Assembly: GCA_050246795.1 (NCBI GenBank)
Contig: JBFWVJ010000002.1
Coordinates: 186,001 to 250,000, forward strand
Origin: JBFWVJ01 sp050246795
GTDB lineage: Bacteria > Patescibacteriota > Gracilibacteria > JAUYGZ01
DNA: 64,000 nt
Direction: 5' to 3'
The position numbers were made by a program, and so were the translations under genes. Numbering within the stretch: the stretch's first letter is position 1; each line of letters starts with the position of its first letter. Below are positions 24,882-33,680 of the stretch, piece after piece. A model generated the notes under the pieces. The model ran no database searches. It was not told the origin of the DNA and saw nothing but the letters and a program-made list of their open reading frames with translations.

Positions 24882-26117
24882 ATGCTGGGAAGAAAAGTAC
24901 CTGACGAAAAATCACTGCTGTGCTTGGATATTGGGACCGCTTTTATCCGTGCCGCGGTATTTCAGCAAGAAGACGACCTCCTCGAGCTCAAAGGCTATAG
25001 TACGGTCCCTCAGCAAATGGGGAACATCCAAGGCGGGTCGATTATTCACCTGGCGCAAACCATCGCCAATGTGCAGGAAGCCGTTAAAAAGGCGGAAAAT
25101 ATGGCAAGGAAGTCGCCGAAGGACGTCGTGGTCGGGCTTTCCGGTGAACTGGTGAAAGGAACCACGGTGAACCTTCAGTACTTGCGGAATAGACCGGAAA
25201 AGAAAATCGATGCCCAAGAACTCAAATCGATTATTTACGAACTCCAATGGCAGGCCTTTGATATCGTTCGCAAGCAGATTTCCGAAGAGATGTGTCTTCC
25301 GGAGATGGATTTGAAACTGGTCAACGCTTCCATTGTCAGCATCCGGCTCGATGATTCGGTCGTGATCGATCCACGAGGTATGAGCGGTACCAAGGTGGAA
25401 ATGGAAATCTTCAATTGCTTCGCACCTGTCCAGCATTTTGGTCACATTCAAACCATTGCCGTGGAGCTGCCGTACCATGAATTAAAAGGCGTCTTCATCC
25501 AGAGCTTCGGCGTGGCCCACGCGATGGCGCTGAATAACAGCCTGGAGAGCGCGATCGTCATCGATATCGGCGCCGGCACGACCGATGTGTGCGTGATGGT
25601 GGATGGGAAGATCATCGGCAACCGTTCTTTTGCCTTTGGCGGGAATTCGCTCACCAAGCGCATTTCCTACGAACTCTCGATGTCCTTCGCCGAGGCAGAA
25701 TCGATCAAGATCAGCTACTGTGAGGACGAATTGGAAAAGAATTCGAGCAAGGTCATCGGCGATGCCTTGCAGTCGGATCTGGATATCTGGATGAGCAGCT
25801 TGGACTTTTGTTTGAAGGAGCTCCCGATGAAACGTCTGCCTCATAAAATCCTCCTCTGTGGAAAGGTCAGCCGTATGAAAGAATTTAAAGAAGTGCTCCT
25901 CCACCACGATTGGGAGCATCATTTCCCCTTGGATGGAGAAACATTGGAAGTCCATCAGCTGCAGTACTCTGACGTCTTTGAAGGCGAGGAAAACGAGAAG
26001 TTTGATCGGGAATTTCTTCCGCTCTTGGCAGTAGCGAGCACGTCCTATGATTTGCTTTATAACAATAGTTCGGTAGAGGCGATTTTGAATTCGATTATTG
26101 CGGATAAAGGAGTATAG
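24882..26117 (+). CDS. FtsA/PilM-like actin-fold ATPase
   Basis: A 411-residue actin-superfamily protein with phosphate-1 loop CLDIGTAFIRAAV (about 15-27) and phosphate-2 loop VIDIGAGTTDVCV (about 227-239), separated by an SHS2-like insertion as in FtsA and PilM. FtsA tethers FtsZ to the membrane; PilM forms the inner ring of type IV pili. No amphipathic C-terminal helix of the FtsA kind is obvious, and no ftsZ or pil genes adjoin, so I leave the symbol open. The gene is probably expressed with the upstream Nudix gene. Confidence 0.82.
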   Translation: MLGRKVPDEKSLLCLDIGTAFIRAAVFQQEDDLLELKGYSTVPQQMGNIQGGSIIHLAQTIANVQEAVKKAENMARKSPKDVVVGLSGELVKGTTVNLQYLRNRPEKKIDAQELKSIIYELQWQAFDIVRKQISEEMCLPEMDLKLVNASIVSIRLDDSVVIDPRGMSGTKVEMEIFNCFAPVQHFGHIQTIAVELPYHELKGVFIQSFGVAHAMALNNSLESAIVIDIGAGTTDVCVMVDGKIIGNRSFAFGGNSLTKRISYELSMSFAEAESIKISYCEDELEKNSSKVIGDALQSDLDIWMSSLDFCLKELPMKRLPHKILLCGKVSRMKEFKEVLLHHDWEHHFPLDGETLEVHQLQYSDVFEGEENEKFDREFLPLLAVASTSYDLLYNNSSVEAILNSIIADKGV

Positions 26118-26270
26118 AAAATTTTCAATGATCAATTTCCAATTTTCAATCAATGGATCAATGATGCATTGAAAATTCAATGAAAATTGTGCCTTGGAAA
26201 TTGAAAATTAAGCGTTGACATCAAGCACATGGTAAAAATAAGAGTTTCCTGCTAGAATCAGGGCTCTTTT
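26118..26270. repeat. AT-rich degenerate repeat between FtsA/PilM-like gene and mnmA
   Basis: Interleaved direct and inverted copies of CAATTTTCAAT / ATTGAAAATT fill about 26120-26210. A TTGACA (26215-26220) and TAGAAT (26253-26258) follow, but their spacing does not fit one promoter. Confidence 0.5.
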
Positions 26271-26276
26271 TTGAAT

Positions 26277-27362
26277 ATGAAGTATTTGGTCGGCATGTCG
26301 GGAGGGATCGATTCCTCAGTCGCAGCGGTGAAGCTGAAAAAAGAAGGCCATGAAGTGGTCGGGGTTCACATGATCCTGTGGGCGGAAGACATGCACAAAA
26401 ACAAGTGCTGCAATACTTCCGATCTCATGTTCGCTCGGTCGGTGGCCAAGCGGTACGATATCCCGTTTTACACCATGGACTTCCGGGAGGTGTTTAAGAA
26501 GCGCATTGTTGAGGATGCTTATTTGAAAGTGTATGAACAAGGCAAAACACCCAACCCATGCGTCAGCTGCAACCGGAACATCCGCTTCGGGGCTTTGCTC
26601 GAGAAGGCAGTGGAACTCGGAATGGACAAGGTCTGCACGGGACATTATGCGAAGGTGATCGAAGAAGACGGGATTTTTAAGCTGCGAGCTGGAGTGGATA
26701 CTTCTAAAGACCAGAGCTATTTCCTCCATCGCGTCACGCAGCAGAAGTTAGCACGGATGCATTTTCCTCTCGGTGATATGCTTAAGGCTGATGTTAAAAA
26801 GCTAGCGGAAGAATGGAGGCTGGTGAATGAGAAACGGGAAAAGAAGGAGAGTCAGGACTTGTGCTTCCTTCCCGAAAAAACTCCGGAACCCTTCTTGAAG
26901 CGGAACTTAGAAAAAACGTGGAGCGACGGGGATATCGTCACCTTGGGAGGAGAGAAGGTCGGGAAGCATCGTGGTCTGCCGTTTTATACCATCGGCCAGC
27001 GCAAGGGATTGGAGCTCGGTGGACAAGCTGAACCCCTGTTTGTAGTGAGCAAGGATGAACAGAACAACCAGATCGTGGTAGGGAAGCGTGACGAAGGCTT
27101 TCAGAAACGGATCCGACTTCGGAATCTCAACCTTATTCACGACTTTGACGAATCGCGTCCTTATGGAGTCAAGATCCGCTACGCGGGGCAAACTCTGCAG
27201 GGAAAGGTGAAGCGAATAGGGGAGCCGTACCGGGATGATTCCGGTGAGCTCTGGGATGGGGAAGTGGAGCTGGTGGAAGCGATCAAGGGGGTGACGCCGG
27301 GACAGTTCGTGGTGATCTATGATGGGGAGTTTTGTTTGGGAGGAGGGGAGATTGTGGGGTAG
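26277..27362 (+). CDS. mnmA: tRNA-specific 2-thiouridylase MnmA
   Basis: Thiolates U34 of tRNA-Lys, tRNA-Glu and tRNA-Gln using sulphur from a relay system. The start is ATG 26277, giving MKYLVGMSGGIDSSVA with the PP-loop at the N-terminus; a TTG two codons upstream is less likely. TPNPCVSCN provides the first catalytic Cys, GHYAKV and DQSYFLHRV the tRNA-contact blocks, and SQDLCFLPE the second Cys. GLPFYTIGQRKGL marks the central domain. Length 361 residues is normal. No cysteine desulphurase is adjacent. Confidence 0.96.
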   Translation: MKYLVGMSGGIDSSVAAVKLKKEGHEVVGVHMILWAEDMHKNKCCNTSDLMFARSVAKRYDIPFYTMDFREVFKKRIVEDAYLKVYEQGKTPNPCVSCNRNIRFGALLEKAVELGMDKVCTGHYAKVIEEDGIFKLRAGVDTSKDQSYFLHRVTQQKLARMHFPLGDMLKADVKKLAEEWRLVNEKREKKESQDLCFLPEKTPEPFLKRNLEKTWSDGDIVTLGGEKVGKHRGLPFYTIGQRKGLELGGQAEPLFVVSKDEQNNQIVVGKRDEGFQKRIRLRNLNLIHDFDESRPYGVKIRYAGQTLQGKVKRIGEPYRDDSGELWDGEVELVEAIKGVTPGQFVVIYDGEFCLGGGEIVG

Positions 27363-27431
27363 GGGCAAATGCAAAATGTAAAATGTAAAAAGGGATGGCG
27401 AAGTTGTAGGTGGTAGAGATTCGGCCATTTT

Positions 27432-27604
27432 TTCCATTCCGACCGGAGTTGAGTGTTCCGGAGAGGGACGAAGCGGAGGAATCGCTTGGGCTTCAGGGAG
27501 GGCCCACTCTTACTCTAACTAGAGAAAGGGATTCCTCCACTACGTTCCCTTTCGCGTCCCCAGAAAACCTCCATTCGCTTCAGAGAACTTCGGTCGGAAT
27601 GGAA
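27432..27604. repeat. 173-bp inverted-repeat element, copy 2
   Basis: Perfect 14-bp terminal arms TTCCATTCCGACCG (27432-27445) and CGGTCGGAATGGAA (27591-27604), inner arms GGAGGAATC (27475-27483) and GATTCCTCC (27530-27538). Compared with copy 1 at 21269-21439 both arms carry matched changes (for example CATTTCGACCG to CATTCCGACCG), so pairing is kept. Confidence 0.8.
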
Positions 27605-27630
27605 CAATGAAAGTATGTTAGGATGACTTC

Positions 27631-28200
27631 ATGACAGACTTTAAGAATACTTCTTTGCGAACCGTTGCTCTGATGGCGATGTGCATCATCGTTCTTCAAG
27701 CCTTGGTCCTCTACGCCATGGGCCGTTTACCGTTTTGCGAGTGCGGGACGATCAGCCTTTGGTCTGGAGACATCAACAGCGCGGAAAATTCCCAACAGAT
27801 CTTTGATCCTTATACCTTCAGTCATATCACTCACGGCCTGCTGTTCTTCCTCTTTTTTAACCTGTTCCCGATTCCCTGGTGGAAGAAGCTCCTCTTCGCC
27901 GTAGCTGCTGAATCCGCTTGGGAAATCTTGGAAAATACTGATCTGGTGATCAACCGATACCGAGAAGGAACCATCTCCTTGGGATATTATGGAGACAGCA
28001 TCCTGAACTCTGTCATGGATACCCTTGCGATGATCGCTGGGTTTTTGTTTGCTTCGAAGTATCGATGGTGGCTGACGGTCCTGGCCATCCTGGTCTTGGA
28101 AGTGTTTCTGTTGTGGCTGATTCGCGATAACCTCATCCTGAACATTATTATGCTCATCTATCCGTTTGAATATATTAAGAGCTGGCAACAAATGCTCTAA
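27631..28200 (+). CDS. DUF2585 (UPF0314) integral membrane protein
   Basis: A 189-residue protein with about five membrane helices. The conserved blocks of UPF0314 are all visible: PFCECGTISLWSGDINSAENSQ, DPYTFSHITHGLLFF, ESAWEILENTDLVINRYRE, ISLGYYGDSILNSVMDTLAM and LIRDNLILNIIMLIYP. The function of the family is unknown; the conserved Glu, Asn, His and Asp in the membrane suggest a catalytic or metal site. The stop codon sits at the foot of a 15-bp hairpin. Confidence 0.9.
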   Translation: MTDFKNTSLRTVALMAMCIIVLQALVLYAMGRLPFCECGTISLWSGDINSAENSQQIFDPYTFSHITHGLLFFLFFNLFPIPWWKKLLFAVAAESAWEILENTDLVINRYREGTISLGYYGDSILNSVMDTLAMIAGFLFASKYRWWLTVLAILVLEVFLLWLIRDNLILNIIMLIYPFEYIKSWQQML

Positions 28201-28233
28201 AGCTGGTTCCGATCAGGAGATCGGAACCAGCTT
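28200..28233 (+). terminator. Perfect 15-bp hairpin after the DUF2585 gene
   Basis: AAGCTGGTTCCGATC, loop AGGA, then the exact complement, starting on the last base of the stop codon. No U-tract follows, so it may act as a factor-dependent terminator or RNA stabiliser. Confidence 0.55.
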
Positions 28234-28244
28234 AATCGCATTTC

Positions 28245-29087
28245 ATGACCTTTTTCTTCGCCATCACGCTCTGCATCCTGCTCGGTTCACTGGGGAGGAT
28301 CAGCATGAAAAAAGCTTTGGAACATAAGCCGCCATTGATCTGCGCTTTTATTTTTGAAGTGGCGCAAGTGCTCATCGCGCTGCCGTTTCTTTTTTTGTAC
28401 GAAGTGCCATCAACCCTCCACTACAGTTTTATATCCGGATCGATCTTTGCTTTTTCTCTTTTCTTCTATTTTCTTTCCTTTGAAGGGGGAGAGGTTTCAC
28501 TGCTCAGTCCCTTCCGAGGTCTGAGGGGTGTCATCGCCCTCTGTTTGTCGTTCTTCTGGTGGCAAGATGCGCTGAGCTGGGGAGAAATTTCCGGTATTCT
28601 CATCATCGGACTGGGAGTGCTGTTCCTTCAGCGTGGAAGTGAATTTAAGAAGTTTTTGCACTTCTTCTTTCACAAAGAAGCGGTCTTCATGATGATCTCG
28701 GTGACCTTGGGAGTGATCTCTTCCTGGTTTGACAAACTGGGGTCAGCGGAGCTGGGGATTTACACCCACTATCTGTGGACCTGTACCGCGGCCATGGTGG
28801 TGCTCCTGTTGGGAGTGCTCCTCCAGTACGGTCAAAAGACCTGGAAGACGGTGAGTTCCAATGTTTCGGTTCACAATGTCGCGGTGGGACTTATTTTCTC
28901 AGGGGCTTATGTCACGCACCTGCTCTCGCTTCAACTCGAACGGGTCACCATCGTCAACGCGCTCCTGCCGCTCGGCACTTTGATCACGACGTTTTTGGCT
29001 GCCTATTTCCTCAATGAACCGATCCGGGAAAAAATACCGGGAACAGTCTTGATGGTTCTTGGCACGATTTTTATTGCCTTGTCATAA
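28245..29087 (+). CDS. EamA-like (DMT superfamily) transporter
   Basis: A 280-residue membrane protein with about ten helices in two similar halves, the layout of drug/metabolite transporters of the EamA type. The family signatures are loose; ISMKKALEHKPPL near the start, and LNEPIREKIPGTVLMVLGTIFI at the end, match the second EamA repeat. The substrate is unknown. It begins 11 nt after the hairpin that ends the preceding gene and has its own 14-bp hairpin downstream. Confidence 0.8.
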   Translation: MTFFFAITLCILLGSLGRISMKKALEHKPPLICAFIFEVAQVLIALPFLFLYEVPSTLHYSFISGSIFAFSLFFYFLSFEGGEVSLLSPFRGLRGVIALCLSFFWWQDALSWGEISGILIIGLGVLFLQRGSEFKKFLHFFFHKEAVFMMISVTLGVISSWFDKLGSAELGIYTHYLWTCTAAMVVLLLGVLLQYGQKTWKTVSSNVSVHNVAVGLIFSGAYVTHLLSLQLERVTIVNALLPLGTLITTFLAAYFLNEPIREKIPGTVLMVLGTIFIALS

Positions 29088-29092
29088 GGCGC

Positions 29093-29123
29093 ACCGTCGT
29101 CCCCGCTTCGCGGGGACGACGGT
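29093..29123 (+). terminator. Perfect 14-bp GC-rich hairpin after the EamA-like gene
   Basis: ACCGTCGTCCCCGC, loop TTC, then the exact complement, 5 nt after the stop. There is no T-run. It resembles the loop-closing hairpins that follow several genes here. Confidence 0.55.
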
Positions 29124-29151
29124 TGGGCTTTGAGAACAGGAAAGAAGAGTC

Positions 29152-29619
29152 CTACCCGGGAGGCGCCGTTGGCGTCTGAGGAGTAGGAGTGGGCGCGGGA
29201 GGAATGGGAGGAGTAGGGGGCTGGAGGCCCTCTTCCCGGTCCCTTCCCAGGGTGAGGTTCAACTGGCGGATCTCGTCCTCCAGCTGAGCGATGCGAAGTT
29301 GCCAGCCTCGGATCATCTCATCCCTGCGGGGATCGCTGATGTTTTCCTGCCACTGACGCAGGGCTTCACGGGCCTGTTGAAGCTCGTTCAACGCGGCATG
29401 ACGACGGTTCGCGGCCTCAGCTGTTTGACCTCGCTGAGCAGCCCGCTGACGAAGCAGTTCCTCAACGGCCTCTCGGTCCTCGGCGGGCACCTTCATCTCC
29501 ACCGTAGGGGTTTCCATCGGCGTGGACGGCTGCTGTTCTTCACTCCAGGGGAGGTTGGAACAGCCGATGGACATCATCGCTGCCATGAAGAAGACATGAC
29601 GAACACGGGAATGAATCAC
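29152..29619 (-). CDS. Lipoprotein with coiled coil and Pro-rich tail
   Basis: A 155-residue protein started at GTG 29619, chosen because a good ribosome-binding site (GAGAGGAG, 5-nt spacing) precedes it and because this start places a signal peptide and lipobox correctly (HVFFMAAMMSIGC, Cys about residue 21). The same frame is open a further 92 codons upstream, but that part looks non-coding. After the lipidated Cys comes a Pro/Thr-rich linker, a charged coiled coil of about 90 residues (Ala/Glu/Gln/Arg heptads) and a Pro/Thr tail (PTPPIPPAPTPTPQTPT). It is likely a surface-anchored, cell-wall-spanning structural protein of unknown role. Confidence 0.65.
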   Translation of the reverse strand: MIHSRVRHVFFMAAMMSIGCSNLPWSEEQQPSTPMETPTVEMKVPAEDREAVEELLRQRAAQRGQTAEAANRRHAALNELQQAREALRQWQENISDPRRDEMIRGWQLRIAQLEDEIRQLNLTLGRDREEGLQPPTPPIPPAPTPTPQTPTAPPG

Positions 29620-29872
29620 AGATTCTCCTCTCGGGGTGTGAATGAAAGACACGGATTCCTTTCTCAAAACCCGTTGGATCACGATGTGATCCTCCCTGAA
29701 GTGGAGCACGTGCTGCCACTTCAAGAACATCACACCGAGTGCGGATCCTTTTTCAAGGGGCTGAATACTAACGATATCACCCCTGAATAAAATACTGAAG
29801 TGATCAAGCTCACGGTCGGTAAAGAGAGAAATATCACTTCTTGAAGCCGTTATGTGCTTACCTCTTCTGTAC

Positions 29873-30778
29873 CTATACCACTCTTTTCTTGTCACAAAAT
29901 CTTACCAAACAGCTAGCATTATCTGGTTTCACATCAAGTCTTAAACCTTCTTCTGTACCGTGTAGCTCCATTCGTTTTCGAGCCTCGCTCATGAAGGCTT
30001 CGCAGAGACCCTCGGTAGAAGCATGCTTTCGTGCCAGCTCGACAAATTGCGGAAGAAAATCTTGATCAACTCGGGAGGTTTTTAAATTATCTGAGACACC
30101 GTCGGAGCAGAGGATGATAAAAACGGGATGAACCGAATCTCTGAGATCAAATTGGACCACCCCGAGGTTTTCGAGAAGCTCCTCGACTGGGGCACGATGG
30201 AGATAATGAGTGAGCCGAAAACGATGTTCGAATTCCGGCGGTTTATGATCCGAAGTACGAGTCAAGACTTGATTTGCTGAAGGATCAAGAATCATCCCAG
30301 GACTATCTCCGAGATGGAGAAGCGTGATGTTTGAACCTCGAGTTACAGCTAAGGTCATGGTTGTTCCCGTTTCTTTACTAAAGTCTTCTTCCTCGTATCT
30401 TTGGAGGGTGGACTTGATCAGATGATCGGCAATTGCTACTGGAAGTTCGAGTTCTTTATTCAAGGATGTGGATCCCGTACAGATTTCAACAAATGCATCA
30501 CAACAGAGCTGCGCTGCCTGTGAACCATTTTCATACCCCCCCAAACCATCACAGATGAGATCGAGAGTTATTAATTCCCCATGGTGAACCAGAAGTCCTG
30601 TTGCAACTCGGTCTTGGTTGGCTTTTCCTTCACGGCGATAGGCTTCACCTCGTTCCGTTGCCATTGAAACAACCGTTTGGTTGGGAAAGGGAATGGAACG
30701 AATGCTTAGGTCATCGTCTGAACCGATAATTTCAGCTGAATGAAATGGCATGAGAATATTTCCGTACTGGTCTTGCAT
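29873..30778 (-). CDS. PP2C-family (PPM) serine/threonine phosphatase
   Basis: About 301 residues from ATG 30778; the frame extends upstream into the preceding gene, so this start is favoured. The PPM motifs appear in order: NQDRVATG, LDLICDGLGGYENGSQAA (metal-binding DG-GG), GTTMTLAV, LLHLGDSPGMI, IILCSDGVSDNL and PDNASCLVRF with the final metal-site Asp. It is a soluble Mn/Mg-dependent protein phosphatase. It begins 7 nt after the O-antigen-ligase fusion, so they are probably co-transcribed. No kinase is adjacent. This is the second phosphatase of the PP2C superfamily in the window. Confidence 0.88.
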   Translation of the reverse strand: MQDQYGNILMPFHSAEIIGSDDDLSIRSIPFPNQTVVSMATERGEAYRREGKANQDRVATGLLVHHGELITLDLICDGLGGYENGSQAAQLCCDAFVEICTGSTSLNKELELPVAIADHLIKSTLQRYEEEDFSKETGTTMTLAVTRGSNITLLHLGDSPGMILDPSANQVLTRTSDHKPPEFEHRFRLTHYLHRAPVEELLENLGVVQFDLRDSVHPVFIILCSDGVSDNLKTSRVDQDFLPQFVELARKHASTEGLCEAFMSEARKRMELHGTEEGLRLDVKPDNASCLVRFCDKKRVV

Positions 30779-30785
30779 GAGAAAA

Positions 30786-32429
30786 CTATAATTTCTTATG
30801 ACGGGCCACGAGGACATCTTTTTCAATTTGTTTTTGCAGGGCTTCAGTGGAATCAAAATGCATCGGCCCACGGATGAATTTCCCGATCTGGAATTTCACT
30901 TTTTTCTCATAGAGATCGCCTTCGAAATCCAGCAGTGTTACTTCACAGACGATGTTTTCCGGAAGGCCATCCGTTTTGCGCGGTCCGAAGTAGAGGAGCC
31001 CCTTCCTCTTCATTTTATCAACTTTCGCGTGCACCACATAGACCCCGTAAGGCTTTTCCAGCTGCAGGTCGAGCTTGATATTGGCCGTCGGGAAGCCCAG
31101 GACTCGTCCCATCTTGATGCCATGCTCCACCTTACCAGAGACCAGGTTGAGGTTTTGAGCGATGGTCATCAGGGCCCCGATGAACCAGAAGTTGTAGGCC
31201 AGATCGTTTTTCCAATAGAAAGTATCGATCAAACCATGCGCCAGGTAATAGAGCAGGGGAGCGGTGAGCACCCAGCGCCATTCTCGCGGGAGAGGAATGA
31301 TCCAGATGCAAATGAGAAAGAGGAAGCTCAGCAGTCCCAAGAGTCCATTGGACAACCAAAACATCAAGAAGGTGTTGTGGGGATGCAAAGCATGATTGAT
31401 TTCCTTCCGACTCACCTCACGGCCGAGCGTATCCGGAGCCTGCCGCTCGAAAGACCGTTGGAATTGACCGGGACCTACTCCCCAGATGGGGTCGCGTTCC
31501 AGCAAGTCCTGACTGACTGCCCAGATATTCATGCGTTCTTCTCCGCTGCCGATCACCTGCTCCTCGGTATCGAGGGCAAACTGGAACTTCTCGGTGCTTT
31601 TTTGGTCAACGTACAGTCCAACTAAGAGGAAGAGTGCGAGGAAGGGGACTCCGATCCATCGTTTTTTCCCTTGAAGCACAAAAAAACTGCATAAGGAAGC
31701 CGCGCCAATGATGGCGATCCAAGATCCGTAGGATTTGGTAAAATAGATGGCCAACGACAGGGCCAAGATACAGGCGCCATAGAAGAGGGGATCGATCCAT
31801 TTTCGAGTCGATTCTCGGAAACTGATGAGTCTCAGCACCGCCAGACAAAGGAAGGGCGCCAGAAACAACGCTGGATAATTACCGCTGGTACCCAGTCCTG
31901 AGAGGGGATCCAGGTAGGGCCAGACCAGCCTGCCGTCGTACGTAGCTGTAATCTCTGAAAACATCCCCGTGAAGTACTGGACGACCATCAAGACCGCTGT
32001 CAAGGACGTGAGCCCCAAGCTGGTATCGATGAGCAGATTCAGATCCTTTTTCCCGCGGAAGCTACTGATGAGCATGAGGAAATAACACGCCGGGGCCATA
32101 AACCAGCCTTTCCAGATGCCCAGCGGGACGGATCGCCCCATGGTCAGGTGCAGGACGATTTTGGCAGTGGCGATGGTGGCTGCGAAGAGAAACAGTCCGA
32201 CTGCAAACCCATGCCAGCGGGAACTGAAGACGGGCCTGGGAAACTGCAGTTTCCAAATACCGATGAGCCAGATCAAGAACAGCACTCCGGTCGTGAATTC
32301 GAGCGCATTGGTCGGCAAGGGATAGAGAAACCAGACCCAGAAGCGAAGCAGATAGAGCAAAAAGATCGCTGGCAAGGCCATCAGCGCAATGCGGAAGACG
32401 GAAAACAGTCGGGGATCCTTCATTTCCAA
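30786..32429 (-). CDS. O-antigen ligase-like membrane protein fused to a riboflavin kinase domain
   Basis: A single frame of 547 residues with two parts. Residues 1-430 form a polytopic membrane protein with about eleven helices and the Wzy/O-antigen ligase pattern in its large loop: GVGPGQFQRSF and HALHPHNTFLMFWLSNGLLG. Residues about 431-547 match the riboflavin kinase domain of RibF: SGKVEHGIKMGRVLGFPTANI (ATP and flavin site), GVYVVHAKV, CEVTLLDFEGDLYEKKV with the catalytic Glu, and the C-terminal IRGPMHFDSTEALQKQIEKDV. There is no FAD synthetase domain. The join is in a predicted cytoplasmic tail, with an ATG (MTIAQNLNLV) that might allow separate translation. It overlaps the tpiA stop by 10 nt. 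Confidence 0.8.
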   Translation of the reverse strand: MEMKDPRLFSVFRIALMALPAIFLLYLLRFWVWFLYPLPTNALEFTTGVLFLIWLIGIWKLQFPRPVFSSRWHGFAVGLFLFAATIATAKIVLHLTMGRSVPLGIWKGWFMAPACYFLMLISSFRGKKDLNLLIDTSLGLTSLTAVLMVVQYFTGMFSEITATYDGRLVWPYLDPLSGLGTSGNYPALFLAPFLCLAVLRLISFRESTRKWIDPLFYGACILALSLAIYFTKSYGSWIAIIGAASLCSFFVLQGKKRWIGVPFLALFLLVGLYVDQKSTEKFQFALDTEEQVIGSGEERMNIWAVSQDLLERDPIWGVGPGQFQRSFERQAPDTLGREVSRKEINHALHPHNTFLMFWLSNGLLGLLSFLFLICIWIIPLPREWRWVLTAPLLYYLAHGLIDTFYWKNDLAYNFWFIGALMTIAQNLNLVSGKVEHGIKMGRVLGFPTANIKLDLQLEKPYGVYVVHAKVDKMKRKGLLYFGPRKTDGLPENIVCEVTLLDFEGDLYEKKVKFQIGKFIRGPMHFDSTEALQKQIEKDVLVARHKKL

Positions 32430-33076
32430 GCGGATAAGAATTGCTGGACGACTGAGGCCGGGTCTTTATCTTTGACCACACCACTGGCCACCAGGACGCC
32501 AATGGCGCCTAACTTTAGGCTGATTTTGATATCCTCAAGGGTCTTGATCCCAGCGCCTACCAAGATCTGTCGCTCGTGGGAAACGCCCACCACTTGCTCG
32601 ATGATTTCGGGCTTCGCGCTCGCAACGGAAATATCGCCGCCAATGAGTTCCGGCGGTTCGTAGGCAATCTTCTTGGGATCGAACTTCCGGTCGAGTTCGA
32701 CGGTGGATTCGTAGGAAGGGGTACAAACAATCGTGTAGTCAGGAAAATGGACCTGCGCCAAATCGATTAGCTTTCCGAGTTGGTCAACAGGAACGGGATG
32801 CTCGGAATGGTTGATCAAGGTTCCCACCGCGCCGCGCGATTTGACTTCTTCAGGAAGAATATGTCCCGTATGCGCCCCGTATCCAACCCCATCCACATGC
32901 TGTGCGATGACTTTGACATTTTTTACCGATTTGGCAACAGCCTCCAAATCCAGGATTGGTACGGCGATCAAAACGTCTACCGGCGCGTTTTCAGAAGCTT
33001 CATCGATGACTTTTGCTAAGTGAATCGCATGAGCGCCTGTGGATTCCTGATAGGTTTTAAAGTTGATAACGAGCAT
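32420..33076 (-). CDS. tpiA: Triosephosphate isomerase, archaeal-type short form
   Basis: Interconverts dihydroxyacetone phosphate and glyceraldehyde-3-phosphate. The 218-residue length and motifs match the archaeal enzyme rather than the usual 250-residue bacterial form: NFK with Lys7, TLINHSEH with catalytic His90, AYEPPELIGG with catalytic Glu140, then the phosphate-binding LVGAGIKT and GVLVASGVVKDKDP. Archaeal-type enzymes are tetramers. The stop overlaps the start of the next gene. Either transfer from archaea or a shared ancestral form could explain it. Confidence 0.92.
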   Translation of the reverse strand: MLVINFKTYQESTGAHAIHLAKVIDEASENAPVDVLIAVPILDLEAVAKSVKNVKVIAQHVDGVGYGAHTGHILPEEVKSRGAVGTLINHSEHPVPVDQLGKLIDLAQVHFPDYTIVCTPSYESTVELDRKFDPKKIAYEPPELIGGDISVASAKPEIIEQVVGVSHERQILVGAGIKTLEDIKISLKLGAIGVLVASGVVKDKDPASVVQQFLSAWK

Positions 33077-33093
33077 GGGGTTTATGGATTATG

Positions 33094-33142
33094 GTTGAGG
33101 GTTGAGAGTTGAGAGTTGAGGGTTGGGTGATGAGGGTTGATA
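33094..33142. repeat. Heptanucleotide tandem repeat upstream of tpiA
   Basis: Seven units: GTTGAGG, GTTGAGA, GTTGAGA, GTTGAGG, GTTGGGT, GATGAGG, GTTGATA. Confidence 0.85.
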
Positions 33143-33547
33143 GATAACGAGCCTTTAGGATTCGATATAAGAGGAGATGTGATGATCGCATGGGGTAGAT
33201 TACCTGACGTGGTGGGAAAGATGAAGGTTGAAAAAGGAGACGAGTCCATGATGTGGAAGAATTGCAAATAGTGAGATCTGCGAAGCGATGCGAATTTTAC
33301 GAATTCATACAAATGATACGAATCATGGAGAACAATGATGAAAAGTATTTTGAAGATTGAACATTGATCATTGGGAATTTCAGCCCACCTCCCCTTTTGA
33401 AATCCATATTACTTCTTACAAGATATATTGTGCGAACTTTAGGTTGGATAGAAATGGCTCCTTCCCTACGGGTTTTGGCTTCCATATACCGTGACCAATT
33501 TTCACATATCTTCCATCCGCATTCCCATATTTTTCCAGCATTCCATC

Positions 33548-33592
33548 CTTACGCTCCTTACGCTCCTTACGCTCCTTACGCTCTTTACGGTC
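33548..33592. repeat. Nonanucleotide tandem repeat upstream of the CAP-domain gene
   Basis: Four copies of CTTACGCTC followed by TTTACGGTC; read on the other strand this is the CGTAAGG family of 14710-14754. Confidence 0.85.
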
Positions 33593-33652
33593 CTTCCTCT
33601 CCCCCTCCCCTTTCCGCCCCTCCATACCCTAGTATTCTCTCTTATTTTATAG

Positions 33653-33658
33653 TATAAT
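33653..33658 (+). promoter_or_regulatory. -10 element for the CAP-domain gene pair
   Basis: A perfect TATAAT 22 nt before the ATG at 33681. No clear -35 partner is visible. Confidence 0.45.
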
Positions 33659-33680
33659 ATACAAACGAATTATTACTTTT

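Larger units (their letters stand above)
33077..33680. other. 604-bp non-coding region with two short tandem-repeat arrays
   Basis: It separates divergent tpiA and the CAP-domain gene. It contains seven 7-bp units of GTTGAGG/GTTGAGA type (33094-33142), five 9-bp units CTTACGCTC (33548-33592), and copies of ACGAAT between about 33290 and 33325. I find no gene; frames here are low-complexity. Confidence 0.7.

Noticed and set aside
29620..29895. N-terminal extension of the Pro-rich lipoprotein
   Set aside because: A strong ribosome-binding site and the signal peptide place the start at GTG 29619; the upstream codons look random.
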